Origin: Moniliophthora roreri | Lineage: Eukaryota > Basidiomycota > Agaricomycetes > Agaricales > Marasmiaceae | Length of the DNA: 64,000 bases | Direction of reading: 5' to 3' | NCBI GenBank assembly: GCA_001466705.2 | Contig: LATX02000232.1 | Span: forward strand, 124,001-188,000 | Shown here: positions 36,713 to 48,199 of the stretch, one piece after another | How the letters are laid out: every line of letters starts with the position of its first letter | Numbering within the stretch: the stretch's first letter is position 1 | Made by a program: the position numbers and the translations under genes | Notes under the pieces: model-generated | What the model saw: only the letters and a program-made list of their open reading frames with translations | Told to the model about the DNA's origin: nothing | The model's database searches: none

Positions 36713-38772
36713 TCAGAGAGCATCAATCTTAATTTCTGACGAACAGCGAGGCTCGGAAGCTATGACACCTTCGCCTTGAATATTTTTCTCCAGCTCATAC
36801 TGGCTTTCACTCCCATCGAATAACTCCGCAATTTCTTCGATGGTACGTCCCCTGTCAGAGCCCATCAACGACCATGATCGCCATGTGCAGTAATATCTTA
36901 CTTTGTCTCGATGAGAAATGCCCAAAGAAGTCCCAGATAAACGGCAATGATCCCAATATATACTGCGTAGTATTTCCACTTGGAAAGTATAGAAAGAATC
37001 AATATCACTTTCGAAACATAGATAACAAAAACTCACGCCTATGGCCTCGAGTGCGATTGGATTCACAAATGTATTGAACGAGGAGCAAAACGCCAGTAAG
37101 AAGTTTCCCAACGCTATCCCTTTAGCACGCAGAGAGAATGGCAGGATTTCTGGAGGATACACCCCGACTAAAGCGGACCATGAAAAATTGTTTGCAAACA
37201 CGAACAGATAAAGCACGACAACATAGGCAATCGCAAGAGATGGAAGTGGTGAATGAGAAAACACTGCCTGTCATTATGTTAATATTTGTTGACGGAATCT
37301 CCATAAACAGGACGACGTACCATAAGTGCAGTGAGAACAGAAAAGAATACGAGCATGGCAGATGTAGATATCAAATACATAGGTCGACGTCCAAGTTTAT
37401 CGGTGCAGAAAGCCCCAACTAGGCATCCCATGGCCAATATGACTGAATATCCGCCATTGACTCCGGCTTTTTTTATTAATAGTCAGCATTATAGTGAAGA
37501 GACATTGTATCTGAAAGCATACACAACTGTGCGGGGCTAGTGATCCCCACCATCCGTAATGTCGGGACCATATACGAACCAACAACAGTCACTATGCGTT
37601 GTCCTCAGTGTCTGTAGTTTGGGTCAAGACTTAAATTAGAACTCACAGCCAGTTATGACAGGACCGGTGAACGTCAAGAACACTAATAGAGTTCTCCTTC
37701 GGTTTCCAGGGGTGGATACAAATGCTCTCCAAGACGCCTGCTCTCCCTCCTCCTTCTCGATTCTTGTTACAATCTGAATCAATTCGTTCTTCACCAGCTC
37801 GTCATCTCTATCACCGTTTGCATGATATCTCGCAAGAATATCATGTGCCTTCTCCCTTTGACCGTTCTTGACAAGCCATCGAGGCGATTCAGGACAAAAT
37901 AGTGACAGCGGAAATAGTACCACGGGACTGATCACTTGCAGCAGCAAGGGCAAGCGCCAGGACCATGGGGATTGCCAGTTAAGCGTTCCAAAAGTCACCC
38001 ATGAGCCAACAATAGTACCAGACATCATGGCAAACATGAAAAGGGAACTGAAAACTCTGTGAAAAAAGAATGATTACTTGACAGTGAAAGCAAGTGCAGA
38101 TTACACACCCTCTGATCTTTGGATGGAGAAGCTCGTTGATGAGACATGAACAAGCTATTATGGTGAAGCAGCTTGAACCCCCGATAAGAACTCGACCAGC
38201 AATGAGCGTACTCTCGTTCTGAGCGAGACCGCCGATCACAGGTCCGACGATCTAGAAAAACGTCAAGCGCATTGAAAACACATACAGATGTGCACTAACA
38301 AGAACAAAACTTCCAACCGAAACAGTGAATCTACGCCCAAATCTGTCAAGACACCATGAAGCGATTGGAGCGACTCTGAAAAGCACGCTCAGTTTGATAA
38401 CACAGGCTGTATAGTAGGTTGCATACATGATGATTGGGAACATTATGGAGGCGACGATGAGCCCCAGTCTTAACCCAGTGGGATGATTGAAGTATTCGTT
38501 CCATTGGGGTAGCGCTTGAAGGCCATTCATCAAGCTGGCATCATATCCAAAAGCAAATCTGATTCAATATTGTGTGATAAGGCTACTGAGGTTCGCTTCT
38601 GAATGAACGTGCATACTCACACACCAAGGTACAGTGTCATAACCCATCCTACGTTTTTGCGAAGTCCAGGATCCCTCCACCATTTCGGATGTGTGTTATT
38701 CTTCCATTGGTGAAATGACCCAACGCCACCCCGAGATGTAGATGGCACGTCTGACGGAAGAGGTACTCCCAT
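36713..38772 (-). CDS. MFS sugar-porter-type transporter, copy 1
   Basis: Start at 38772 (MGVPLPSDVPSTSRG), shared with copy 2; a longer frame to 38817 is less conserved. Exons give a 12-TM sugar porter: WCLDRFGRRFTV (loop 2-3 motif), GRVLIGGSSCFTIIACSCLI, CPESPRWLVKNGQREKAHDI (PESPR motif), GAFCTDKLGRRPMYL, YPPEILPFSLRAKGIALGNF and the tail IEEIAELFDGSE, ending at 36713. This matches lactose-permease/hexose-type fungal porters (YHANGDRDDELVKNE is typical). About eight introns. A nearly identical gene lies at 57.3-59.4 kb. Location beside a PKS suggests cluster membership, but sugar porters are not usual polyketide exporters. Confidence 0.9.
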
Positions 38773-39599
38773 ATTCCAAGTGAGTTGGTTAGAGTAGCAG
38801 GGGAAAAGTTTCGCCACTCTATATTATATACCCCGTCATGAATTCTTATTGTTTAAGCGCCTAGGATAACGGACCTTTTGCCACGACTAAGCTGCAGAAG
38901 CGGCCAAGAGTTGTCATGAGGCCCGCGAATAGTATTGAAAGGGCTTTACGGTGGGTGAAGACTCGGAAACGTGTTCGTAAAGGGTATAAGAATCCTATAG
39001 TAAGTACTTTAGCCATTCGCTGCATGGAATTCGGCTATCGACTCACTCATCCATTCAATACACGAAGATGGTCGAAGTCGATATACGAAAAGAAGGCCCG
39101 CTTTCGTACTGCAGGGGATTCTTTGCATTTATGGTCTAATGAATAAGTTGAGTGCACGGGTTCCAGTATAACTGTCAGTGGCACCGACCTTCTTGCTGCA
39201 AATGAACAGTGTTTCCAGACAACGCTTCAGCGGCACATCACTTTACTGGAATCGATAATAGCAGAGAGTGGCGAAGAGTATATAGAAGGAAGAGTGCCAT
39301 CTTTCTTTCCACCTTTCGTATTCCGAGTCTGGCAAGATGGAGGGGAAGGAGGAAGAGGAGAAACGGCACATGGTCCCATTAAGGGACGGCTGGTTCCACA
39401 CGGCGCCCATCATATGTGCCACGGTGGTGAGAATGGTACTTCCTATTCGAAACCTGCTCGGCGAAAATAAGGATCATGAAAACTGTTGAAGCCATGGCCC
39501 TACCCGTCGTAAGCTGTCATAAGACTTGTGCTGTCAACCCATACCGGAACTTGACCCTCAGCATACTTGTAATACATACCGAGCCACCCCGTTTCTAAT
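38773..39599. other. MFS copy 1 upstream region (shared with copy 2)
   Basis: Promoter-side DNA of MFS copy 1. It is similar to 59392-60050 upstream of copy 2, notably 38880-39000 versus 59500-59630 (gtcatgaggcccgcgaatag block). No supported gene. The region leads into the PKS-tail repeat alpha. Confidence 0.5.
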
Positions 39600-41790
39600 A
39601 CACCCCACATTGAGAATGGCCTTGGGGAATGAAGAATTGACGACGGGGCTGAGGGTCCCTAGGAACCATTTTCAGCCTTTTGAGCAGATCGATAGCAGCC
39701 GTCTTGGTCTTTCTGTCACTTCATTGAACTTTTCAGACTAAAGAATTATCGGCTCGTATGATAGAAGCATGCGACTATCTCGAACATTTGTAAAATAGAA
39801 CCTGTATCGCCTCGGTTTGACAAAACTTGTGCACTACGTCTGACGTTGATAGTATTGATGTTTAGGATTATCTAACCTATCGATTCAGACTGCGATTAGT
39901 TCTTGTCTTGCATATGTGGAATCGCGCACATACCCCTGGCTGCACCAAGACATAGCCATGAGCCGTCATATTGCTCGCGTGAAAGAACCACCGACCGTCG
40001 TACTGAGCCTTCTACTTTTGAATTCTAGTTGTGGTAGGGCCTATAACGATATCAGCGCGCCGCAGGAAGCAGGTGGGTTCTGCTCACCTACGGAGAATAA
40101 CCCCACGAGTTGATTTATGTTATACTATCCACCGCTCGCAGTATCCAAGGGTAGAGAGCATGATGCGGTCCCACATCTCGCTTGAGTAAGTGACCACTAT
40201 CTTCGAAGACATACACAAAATCATGCTCGCTGTGAAAGAACAACACCCGTGTAACGGCGTACAGAAGCGGGAGCTGAAAGGTAGCTTCAGGAATCGACAG
40301 CCTGAGAAGTGAAGTGGAGGGTACGTACCTTATCCAAGAACCCGAGCAGCGAGTGGCGAAACCATGTAGTATATCAAACGGGCTCTCGTCATATGGAGCG
40401 CCTCCTCGTGTCATCTGAGTGAGGAGCGAAGAGGTCCAGCCCGTGCAAACAAACTAAAAGGCAACTTTGTGAAGAATCAGAGACCAGGTCGCAGCAACGC
40501 AGGATACGGGGCACACGCACCTCGGAGGAAGCCTAATACGACAGCCCTGCGAAGGTCTTCCACCGTACATATTGCACGAGAAGGTCAGCAGTTATAGATT
40601 TGGCTGCGCTCGGCACCTTGGGGCAAAGTCAAGGGTAGTGTAGAGGTTGTCTTTTGAGAACGATGAGCCCGTAAAGAAGGCCAGTAATTCCTAGTTGGTG
40701 CCTGCATGGAAGGGACCTAAGGTTGAAATGGGGGAGAACCACAGCTTTCAAGCCTTGAACAATTTTCGAACGGTAACCTGTCGAAAACAATGTGTCAAGA
40801 AACCACCATCAGTATAGAATGACGATTATGCACCTTGTCTAACGATCCCAACGCCTATTTTCCACTCAAAAGACCCCCTATACTGTCAGCTGCGCTCTAA
40901 AGAGACTTCAAAAGACCTGAAGGGGATTCTACGTCAGAAGAAAATTAATTTTAAAAAATCCGTACGGCTTCGAAAGAGTCGTTCAAATTACTCTCCACTT
41001 CGACACAGCAACAGGGAGATGATAATCCAGTCATAGTAGAGAGAGATTGTTGAGTCAGGGTGGAACCATGGCTATCAAGATGATGGTTCGGAAGAAAGCT
41101 GCCAGACGCGTCGAATGTCAACGCGAGGCTTGTCGTCTCCCACCATCAACTGGAATCCTCGATCTGGAAGCTTGATTGCTTTCGTCTTTGCAAAACGATA
41201 ATTTATTTGTGAAATATGGAAACCAAGTCGCGCAGCAGCAGGTGTGTCACCGGATGTAGTCAATTTTGACTCTCTTACTAGCTGCCAGCCATATACTACG
41301 GGTATTCCCTTTCGCCGACCCGTCACTCTGGTCGGTAAAGATTCGACACAGCGATAAATCGGGTCTTGGACTATTTGGGATTCACCAGGTAGTAGGTTGC
41401 CAAAATATCATGCTACGGAATGGGCATTATTAGGGAACGTCGTTGAGGTCATTCGCTTTACTCATGTGGTGTTCCAGTGGATCGATAGGGGAACCTGTAG
41501 GCTGTCACAGAAGTCGTACTGGTGATAGCGCCGACACTGAAGGACATTACAGCCAAGTGCTGTTGACGGTATATCATACGTGGGGAGAATACGTGTGTCA
41601 TTCGATCTTACTGCTCCGTAGAACCAACAGCTCACCACATCGTTCTGCAGCCCCAACACAGAATGTAGCCTATTTGCAAATATCCCCATGGTTCCTTACG
41701 GTGCACATAAAAATGGCCACTCGACATCGGCGCACCCTCATTCCGTATATTTTCTTTGCTTTATCCCTTCCGCAATGATAATGCACTCTA
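39600..41790. repeat. PKS-tail repeat alpha
   Basis: Begins with a relic of the PKS thioesterase end ([17 protein letters not shown]), including the last intron and the final short exon ([15 protein letters not shown]), then about 2 kb of PKS downstream DNA. It corresponds to 54.82-56.76 kb (beta, in place at the PKS) and 60.05-62.46 kb (gamma). Alpha lacks a roughly 230-bp piece present in beta (55.87-56.09) and gamma. It lies upstream of MFS copy 1, as gamma does for copy 2. Confidence 0.88.
41075..41689 (-). pseudogene. Unknown ORF family in PKS-tail repeat, alpha copy
   Basis: From Met at 41689 it reads GLQNDVVSCWFYGAVRSNDT, then YHQYDFCDSLQVPLSIHW. It meets TGA at 41462-41464 (CGA in gamma) and a second TGA at 41408-41410 (GGA in gamma). 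Beyond these the frame continues GIPVVYGWQLV to DIRRVWQLSSEPSS. I do not recognise the family; no signal peptide is clear. Confidence 0.6.
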
Positions 41791-42160
41791 CACTGGAAGT
41801 TCCCGTAGTCATCAAGTGACTATACGTTACCATTCAGCCGTCCCCGCATTCGATATCATTCCATTCACAGCGTCATCTCCATTGGTTCTTCCCCTGCCGC
41901 CTGCGTCATTGCTGGATACTTTCCTTCACCCATACATTGTTCAATCATAATTTTGTCTGCGATGGAGGTTCTTGCGGCACTGCAGATAGGGCTGATGCCG
42001 ATTGTCATATCTGGGAGTGATTGGACACGCGCAGAGGACTCTGGAGGGAATTCACGTAGCGGAGTACACATATCTCTAGTATTTTCCTGTAGCATATTGG
42101 CCTGTTCTTTCTCAACTCCATTGACATGTTGACGGGCCTTAAGTTAACGTGTAATCTATG
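41791..42160. other. Intergenic region 3' of the O-methyltransferase
   Basis: The part from about 42045 is the OMT 3' flank duplicated at 36143-36275, where it forms the end of the F-box gene. No gene supported. Confidence 0.5.
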
Positions 42161-44006
42161 CTACACCGGAATGAATTCGATTAAATCCATCTCTCCAGCC
42201 GGATACATTTTTGTGAATTGCAAGTCCGACTTTTCACTTTCAATTTTCGCATCAGTATTTCAGCGCACCATGACTCGCGGTATCGGTCATACCATAACAG
42301 GGTAAACTCCTCTAGCGTTCGCTCTCTAGCATTGAAGAGCTTCATCATTGCAATATCTGCTTCGTACGTCCTGGCAGCCCACGCTCCCCAATTAGGAAGT
42401 AGAGGTTCGGGAGCGATTTCGTCTTCGTCCTGGTGTGCACTGTCTGATCGAGCAGCACTACGAATCACGATCTCATCTAAGGAATAATTTGAGGCGTCGG
42501 TGCCTTATCGGAATGATAGTTGGACGTACGAATGATAAGCCTAGCACCAGGCTTCATCGCGTTCCGCACGTTTCGAAGGATTGTGAGACAATCGGCGTCT
42601 GACCAGTCGTGACTGACAATCCAACGTTAGTAGTCGTTGATCATTATATGACAACTAAGAACTTGCAGAATGCCTTTAATCTAGATGTATCCGTGAGCAG
42701 TGGTTTCGGAAATGGACTTGGGTTCGTTCGTACTCACATAGTACATATCACATCCCTCGATAGCTTTATCCTTGAAGAAATTGAAGGGTACAAATTCTAC
42801 CTTGCTCTCAGCAATGGCCTGTGGGTATTCTTTGGCCCAGAACTCGAAGATACGACCGTATGTCAGAAAGAGTTCCCACATCTCGGTACGAACAAAAGCC
42901 CACATACCTCCTTGGCCTGTTGGATTACTTCCTGCTGGTCTTGAAGGATGACCTTGAAGTGTGGATTCTTCTTCAGTAGGTCCATGGTAACATGGCCAGT
43001 ACCACCGGCTATGTCACTTATCGTGTATCCAGAGGGATATTGTTTCCATGGGTACGCTTTAGAAAGAAAACCCTTTCCGTAAACATCGCCCCACGCCATC
43101 ATGGCACGTTGGAAGCGCTATTCGAGTCGTCAATTCAGAGCAAAAAGCAGGAGGAAACTATATCACATACCTCCTGTCTCTTTCTATTCTCAGGCAACTT
43201 GTACCAATCGAAGAGTCCGTATCCTGTCGCTCGTTGAAAAGCTGTTTCATGGAGCATGCGTGGTTCGGTCGTGTATGTCTCATTAAGACGAGCAGAGGCG
43301 AGAAGACCTTCTTCCGTACTATCCACGTATGAACACTGAAGTCTAGATCTGATACAGGAGACTTACATTAGAGCAACCAGATCAGCCATTGGTTTCTTGG
43401 AAATCAGTTTGACACTTAGTCGGTTGTTTGCATATACGTCTGGTTTCACTTGGAGTACAACTGCAATCAGAATAACATCGCTTGAACAGGAATGTAAGGG
43501 TACCTTCGCGAAAGACGTGTCTTGTTGCAAGTAATCTCATCGCTCTCCCCAACTTGTCAGAGTCATTGAAGCCAGATGCCTCGGCCAACTGCTTTACATG
43601 CATACCCTCCGGTTTATCAACAAGGAAATCAGCAATTCGGGCATCGGTCACTAAGAGGAGGCACGCGGGTTCATGTTGTGTGTTGGCTTTCTACCGGAGA
43701 ATCAACAAGTCTTGGTACGTCGAATGAGAAAGCAAGAGCTACGATACTCACATTGTAGACGACTCCGGACGGATTTGACACGGTGCATATCAACTGTGTA
43801 CACGCGGCTTCGATGGTCTTCACCGCACGTACAAGCCGGTCTGGTGTATTTTCGACTGGTCCATCAAAGGGTCCCGGTTCAACCGAGTCGAGGGAAGGAA
43901 TCCCCTGTCCTGTGGAGGCGTAGACAGCCAACACCTCTTGAACGGAGAGGGTGATGAGGGACACCAGAGATGTGAGCTGGTTGTTTGATGTGATCTGCTG
44001 AGCCAT
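42161..44006 (-). CDS. SAM-dependent O-methyltransferase (COMT-like)
   Basis: Start at 44006 (MAQQITSNNQLTSLVSLITL). The N-terminal dimerisation part has ADFLVDKPEGMHVKQLAEAS and LGRAMRLLATRHVFRE. The SAM-binding motif is SDIAGGTGHVTMDLL. A 14-nt mini-exon (42667-42680) joins CDMYY to IKGIL and, through a GC-AG intron, to HDWSDADC with the catalytic His. Then come LLPNWGAWAARTYEADIAMM and, after a last intron, EKSDLQFTKMYPAGEMDLIE ending FIPV at 42161. The enzyme would methylate a hydroxyl, probably on the polyketide. Without the mini-exon and last intron the frame would look broken; with them the gene appears intact. Confidence 0.87.
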
Positions 44007-45302
44007 GCTTGTACTGGGGCTGTAGACGGAAAAGGAACTCGATATATAAGCCTTTGATTGTACCAATCTTGGCTTTCAGAATAAAGTTGTATGGAGACAA
44101 ACAACTAATTCTCCCGAATCACCCCAGATATTCGACGGCATTCCTATCTCCATCGGGACTTCATTTCATCTATACTATGCTTGTGAGCGATAACTAGAAG
44201 CACATTCCAACACTCGGTAAGATGGTATGCCACCGCCTCTTGGGGTTGCAACTTCTCGCGTGCGAATGCCCTAATATCACGGACACAAAGAATTGATGAT
44301 AGAATGTTGGTTCTCGAGCCGATTAAGGGAGCTTCTGGGAGGAATATTTTTGGTGTTGTTGGACCTGACGGCTCCTACTATCTCCGACGCTATACTGCAG
44401 TCGAGAAAGTAAACACGAGCCTGGCATTACCTATTAAAATCCATTTGCGAACATGAGCCGGAGGGTTATCGGTCCCCGTCGCATAGGGGTCTGCACGAAG
44501 ATAAGAGCAACCGAACTGAGCCGAGAGCTCACTTGGATGTACCGAAGAACCGTTCAATACGCACTGGGTCCGACGGACTTGTCCCGGCCCGTTCAATTGA
44601 AAGAAAACACATCAGAAAACGTCGGACTCATAAAATTAAAATTGATGATGGCGGTTAAAAAAGTATTCGCCGTTGTTGAATGCCTGAGAATGGAGCGACC
44701 TGGACTAACACTTGAATTCCAATTTAATCGTGTCTGAAAATGTATGAATGAAGAAATCACTCACTTCCCCACTCCTGGGTGCCAAACTGTTCTGCGAAGG
44801 TTCATCAATGATCGAAATTATATGAATCAACGCTCGAGCTGAAACTTGTTATAGCACGAGCGTCGGTAAGTATTACCCGACAAGTCGGAGGCTCACCATT
44901 ACGATTGTACTGCATATTTAGCCTGTGGCACGTTCGTTGCGATCCTTAACCGTAAATAATCCGCTGATAGGAGGCAATGAATTGGGTAACCGTCCCTCTT
45001 CAGGTACGCAAGAACGTCCAACCCCCGATAGTTGTTTACGGCTAATAGTACAGGTCGAAAATGATGCCATTACCCCGTGGCAGCATTGCCACGGGTACCT
45101 GCTAGTCTTGCATATACTATTGCATACGTTGTGCTGATAAGTGATCTTGTGGGCAGATGGTTGGACCACGACTGATCATGATGAGAGTGAAGTGTAAAGG
45201 GTCCCAACGACGAAAGAGGAAATGAACCAAACACGATCTATTGATATCTATCAGGTCTCAACTTTCCCACCCGACGAAATATTGTATTCTACCCTTCACA
45301 TG
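44007..45302. promoter_or_regulatory. OMT upstream region
   Basis: About 1.3 kb between the OMT start and the EthD gene 3' end. It contains the left arm of the inverted repeat (44415-44735). No frame is convincing. Confidence 0.45.
44415..44735. repeat. Inverted repeat, left arm (upstream of OMT)
   Basis: Matches the reverse complement of 47757-48045 with roughly 75-80% identity by eye. Conserved blocks include gaacatgagccg, gagggttatcggtcccc, the palindrome ttcaattgaa, catcagaaaacgtc and attgatgatgg. The left arm carries an extra piece of about 36 bp. It lies about 400 bp upstream of the OMT start. Confidence 0.85.
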
Positions 45303-46307
45303 CTATTCCCTCCAAGCAGCAGGACCAATAATTGAAGCCACATTCACCGGAACCACATGCAGCGTCCCTTTACCACCCCATCCGGCTATGAATTCATAAA
45401 GAATCTGCGGGGAAGATGAAAGTCAATGGCAACGCCGATTAAATCGAACAGCAGGGTACAAACATTGAACGAAAGAGCGTCCACCAGCACCGCTCCATCC
45501 CAATCTGGAACAAGCTTGGATGATGAATTGTCAATGCGACTCACTGCATCCGGAGCAGCGGGGTAGAGCTGTAACGTCAATCAGAATAAAATAATCTCAA
45601 AAAAGGTGGCTCTTCTACCAGATTGCACTTGATTATCTCCTCACCCTTGTCGCAAAGCTCCAGAAAATACCTTTCCAACTCCTCCGTAGTCACCCCCTCC
45701 CTGTGCTTGAATAAGAACAACATCCTGACTCGATCTTTTCGGATGCAATACGTCAGTGATTGGCCCGGGTACCCAGCATGAATTACCGCAGCTTCCTCGC
45801 GGTTGAATATAGTTGCAATACTGAAGCGGCAGAAGAGTGCGGTCTCTCGGAGAGCGAATTTCCTCTCATCGGGCGCGATATCGGCTATATATTCGGGTGA
45901 GGTCCATAGCTAAGGCATTGAATTTAGCAACACAGTAAGTAAAAACTGAAACTGGAAGCAAACCTACAGCAGAGAACTTGTCAAATGATTCAATCTCAAA
46001 CAAGACTGCCCCATCATAATCTTCCAGTACCTGTATTCCCATTGTCTTGAGTGCTGCTTTCGCATCCTGATTTACATGTAACTGTTGACATGTGTAAAAA
46101 TCTCCCAGTTGTACCCAGAAGAGAAGTGGACTATACCTGTTCATATTTCACTAATCCAAAGTCTCTCCCTTCCATGAATTTGACAACGAGATTTGAATGC
46201 ACATTTAGCAAATACTGTGTGGACTCGTATATGGATAATGAGGGGTTCTTCTGGAAGATAACGAGGGTGCAGAACCGGTTGGTTCGGAGCGTGTGCTTTC
46301 CCGACAT
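45303..46307 (-). CDS. EthD-domain-like (dimeric alpha/beta-barrel) protein
   Basis: Start at 46307 (MSGKHTLRTNRFCTLVIFQ). Exons continue with DAKAALKTMGIQVLEDYDGA and VLFEIESFDKFSA, then APDERKFALRETALFCRF and HAGYPGQSLTYCIRKDRVRM. The second half repeats the pattern: MLFLFKHREGVTTEELERYF, SSKLVPDWDGAVLVDALSFN and a final exon ILYEFIAGWGGKGTL ending AAWRE at 45303. The duplicated DYDGAVLFE/DWDGAVLVD halves indicate two ferredoxin-like modules. Cytosolic, no leader. Such proteins in polyketide loci can act as cyclases or decarboxylases; that role here is inference from position between OMT and PKS. Confidence 0.75.
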
Positions 46308-47756
46308 GATGGTTGAAGTTGAGATGTAGCTTAGGGCTCTAAGATAAGAAATTTGGAGAGAGAGATTCTTGTTTTACCTGTTTCATAAGGCATTTAGTAA
46401 AAAGTCAACTGAAGAATGCTGGATTGTTACTATTACGCAGTCCAAGGACTAGATTGGGCTGGGCATCAACGATCAGAGGGTTGCAGGAGAACAAAAAAAC
46501 CTGGACAAGCAAAGAGAATAGCTCAAAATCATGTACGTACGGAAGGGAAGTTACTTTAGCGAGCTTTTTCACATACGATCCCGAGGACATTTGCTACGTG
46601 AGCGGCACGTAAGCAGGCCCTGGGCTGGGCCTTTTGAAAGTTCAGGGATGCGAGTAGCGCAGCGTTGCAGTCTCAACTAGCTGAGAATGCCCCACCACCG
46701 TATCATTTACTTTTTGGATCAGTGAACACCCGGGTCCTGTAGTAGTATCAGCACCGGACCGTTTAGAGAACAAGCATCTCTCTTGTAGTGGGTATAGAAA
46801 TAGCCTCACTTACGTAGCAGTGCTTTGCCTGTTCGTTTTACCCTACACGAATATCACCACCTGCTGATCATCGATCATCCTGAAGCCCCTTTCGATAGAT
46901 GTGAACCCATCAGTTTTGTTGTATCGCGAGGCAGACGTATGGATCCTCCTGAAACACTCGCTCGTCCTTTACATCTTGGCAGTTGTCGGGCGCAAACATC
47001 ACGCCAGTATATAGATGATAAGATAACGATCATCCAGCTGATCAGCTGATCAGCTCCATCAATGATGGTGACGTGACCAGCTGCAAGATCCACGTTTCTC
47101 GGGCGTACCTATTGTGATCCTCCTTCGACTTCATCAACCGACCCCTCATCGCTCTTTTTGCCCAGAGCTTACTAGCACTCATGCCGACCTCTCTCTCACC
47201 GTTTCCACCGCCTCAACATCACCTTTTGTCGTTGTCTCAAGCACCTTCGTTACCTTCGTGTAGGAAGAATCCTCAGGTGCGTTTCAATCCATTATTTTTT
47301 CTCTCTTTTGCTAACTCTTATCATCTGGCCTTCAATAGCGTAATTTTGTACCATGTGATGACCCAATCGGAAGAAAAAAATCACCGTCATTTTGTTCAAG
47401 AGTCGGGGCCCGCTACTGCCATGTTCCTGGTTGATACTGCCATATCTTACACCACACAGTTTGGAGTTTGGAGCATCTGGCCGTTATTCAGGGTTGATCG
47501 TGAACGCTTCGGATGGATTTCGGTGAATAAGAGCGAGAAGAAATGTCGTTGCTAGCCGTTAGCCGCAGAATGGAATACCCATTCGATAGTACAGTATATT
47601 ATCGTTTCCTCGGTGTCCGCAGTGTGTGCAGGGTACGTGTATCAGACTATATTGCATTGGGTAATACTTATCAACGCTCATACCATAACAGCTTCCAGCT
47701 CAAGCCTCAATTGATGTATGGACAGTGGAGCGAACTCCATTCATACATTGTCCAAC
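46308..47756. other. Intergenic region between EthD gene and PKS-side repeat arm
   Basis: About 1.4 kb. A short exon-like start (47181, MPTSLSPFPPPQHHL) ends at a possible donor (cctcag|gtgcgt), but no convincing continuation follows. A palindromic run of gatcagct units lies near 47030-47055. No gene is supported. Confidence 0.4.
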
Positions 47757-48045
47757 TCGTTTAAAATGGAATGTGTTATCCCACAACTGTCGCTCCATCC
47801 TCAGACATTCAATGCAACAGCGAATACTTTATTGACTGCCCATCATCAATTTTGATTTTATGAATCTGACGTTTTCTGATGTATTTCCTTTCAATTGAAC
47901 GGTTCCCCTATACGTTCAAGTGAACTCTCATCTCAGTTCGGTTGCGCCTATTTTCGTGCAGGCCCTGAAACTACGCAATGGGGACCGATAACCCTCCCGG
48001 CTCATGTTCTCAAATGAATTCCAATAGGTAACGCCAGGCTTGTTC
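47757..48045. repeat. Inverted repeat, right arm (upstream of PKS)
   Basis: Reverse-complement partner of 44415-44735, ending about 155 bp before the PKS start codon. The two arms point toward their own genes (OMT leftward, PKS rightward), so each gene has the same sequence in the same relative orientation in its upstream region, at different distances. Confidence 0.85.
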
Positions 48046-48199
48046 TCAATCCAACACCTGATAATTAGAAACCATCAGAATACCATCCTTCAGCCTCTTT
48101 CTATGACCGGTCTCCAGGGAACGTTAAAATGGAGCACTGAACTAGTTCTCATCAGTAAGCTCCCTTGATTACAAAGTCCCAACCTCTAACTCAAGCTCC

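Noticed and set aside
38916..39146. Frame MRPANSIERALRWVK repeated at 59.5 kb
   Set aside because: Conserved only because the MFS upstream DNA is duplicated; the two copies diverge in length and end.
40115..40414. Minus-strand frame shared by the three PKS-tail repeats (ILEDSGH, KRDV)
   Set aside because: Starts and stops differ among copies and no family resemblance is seen; similarity is explained by the DNA repeat.
47181..47555. Possible first exon MPTSLSPFPPPQHH of a gene
   Set aside because: A donor-like site follows, but no downstream exon with a recognisable motif could be joined.
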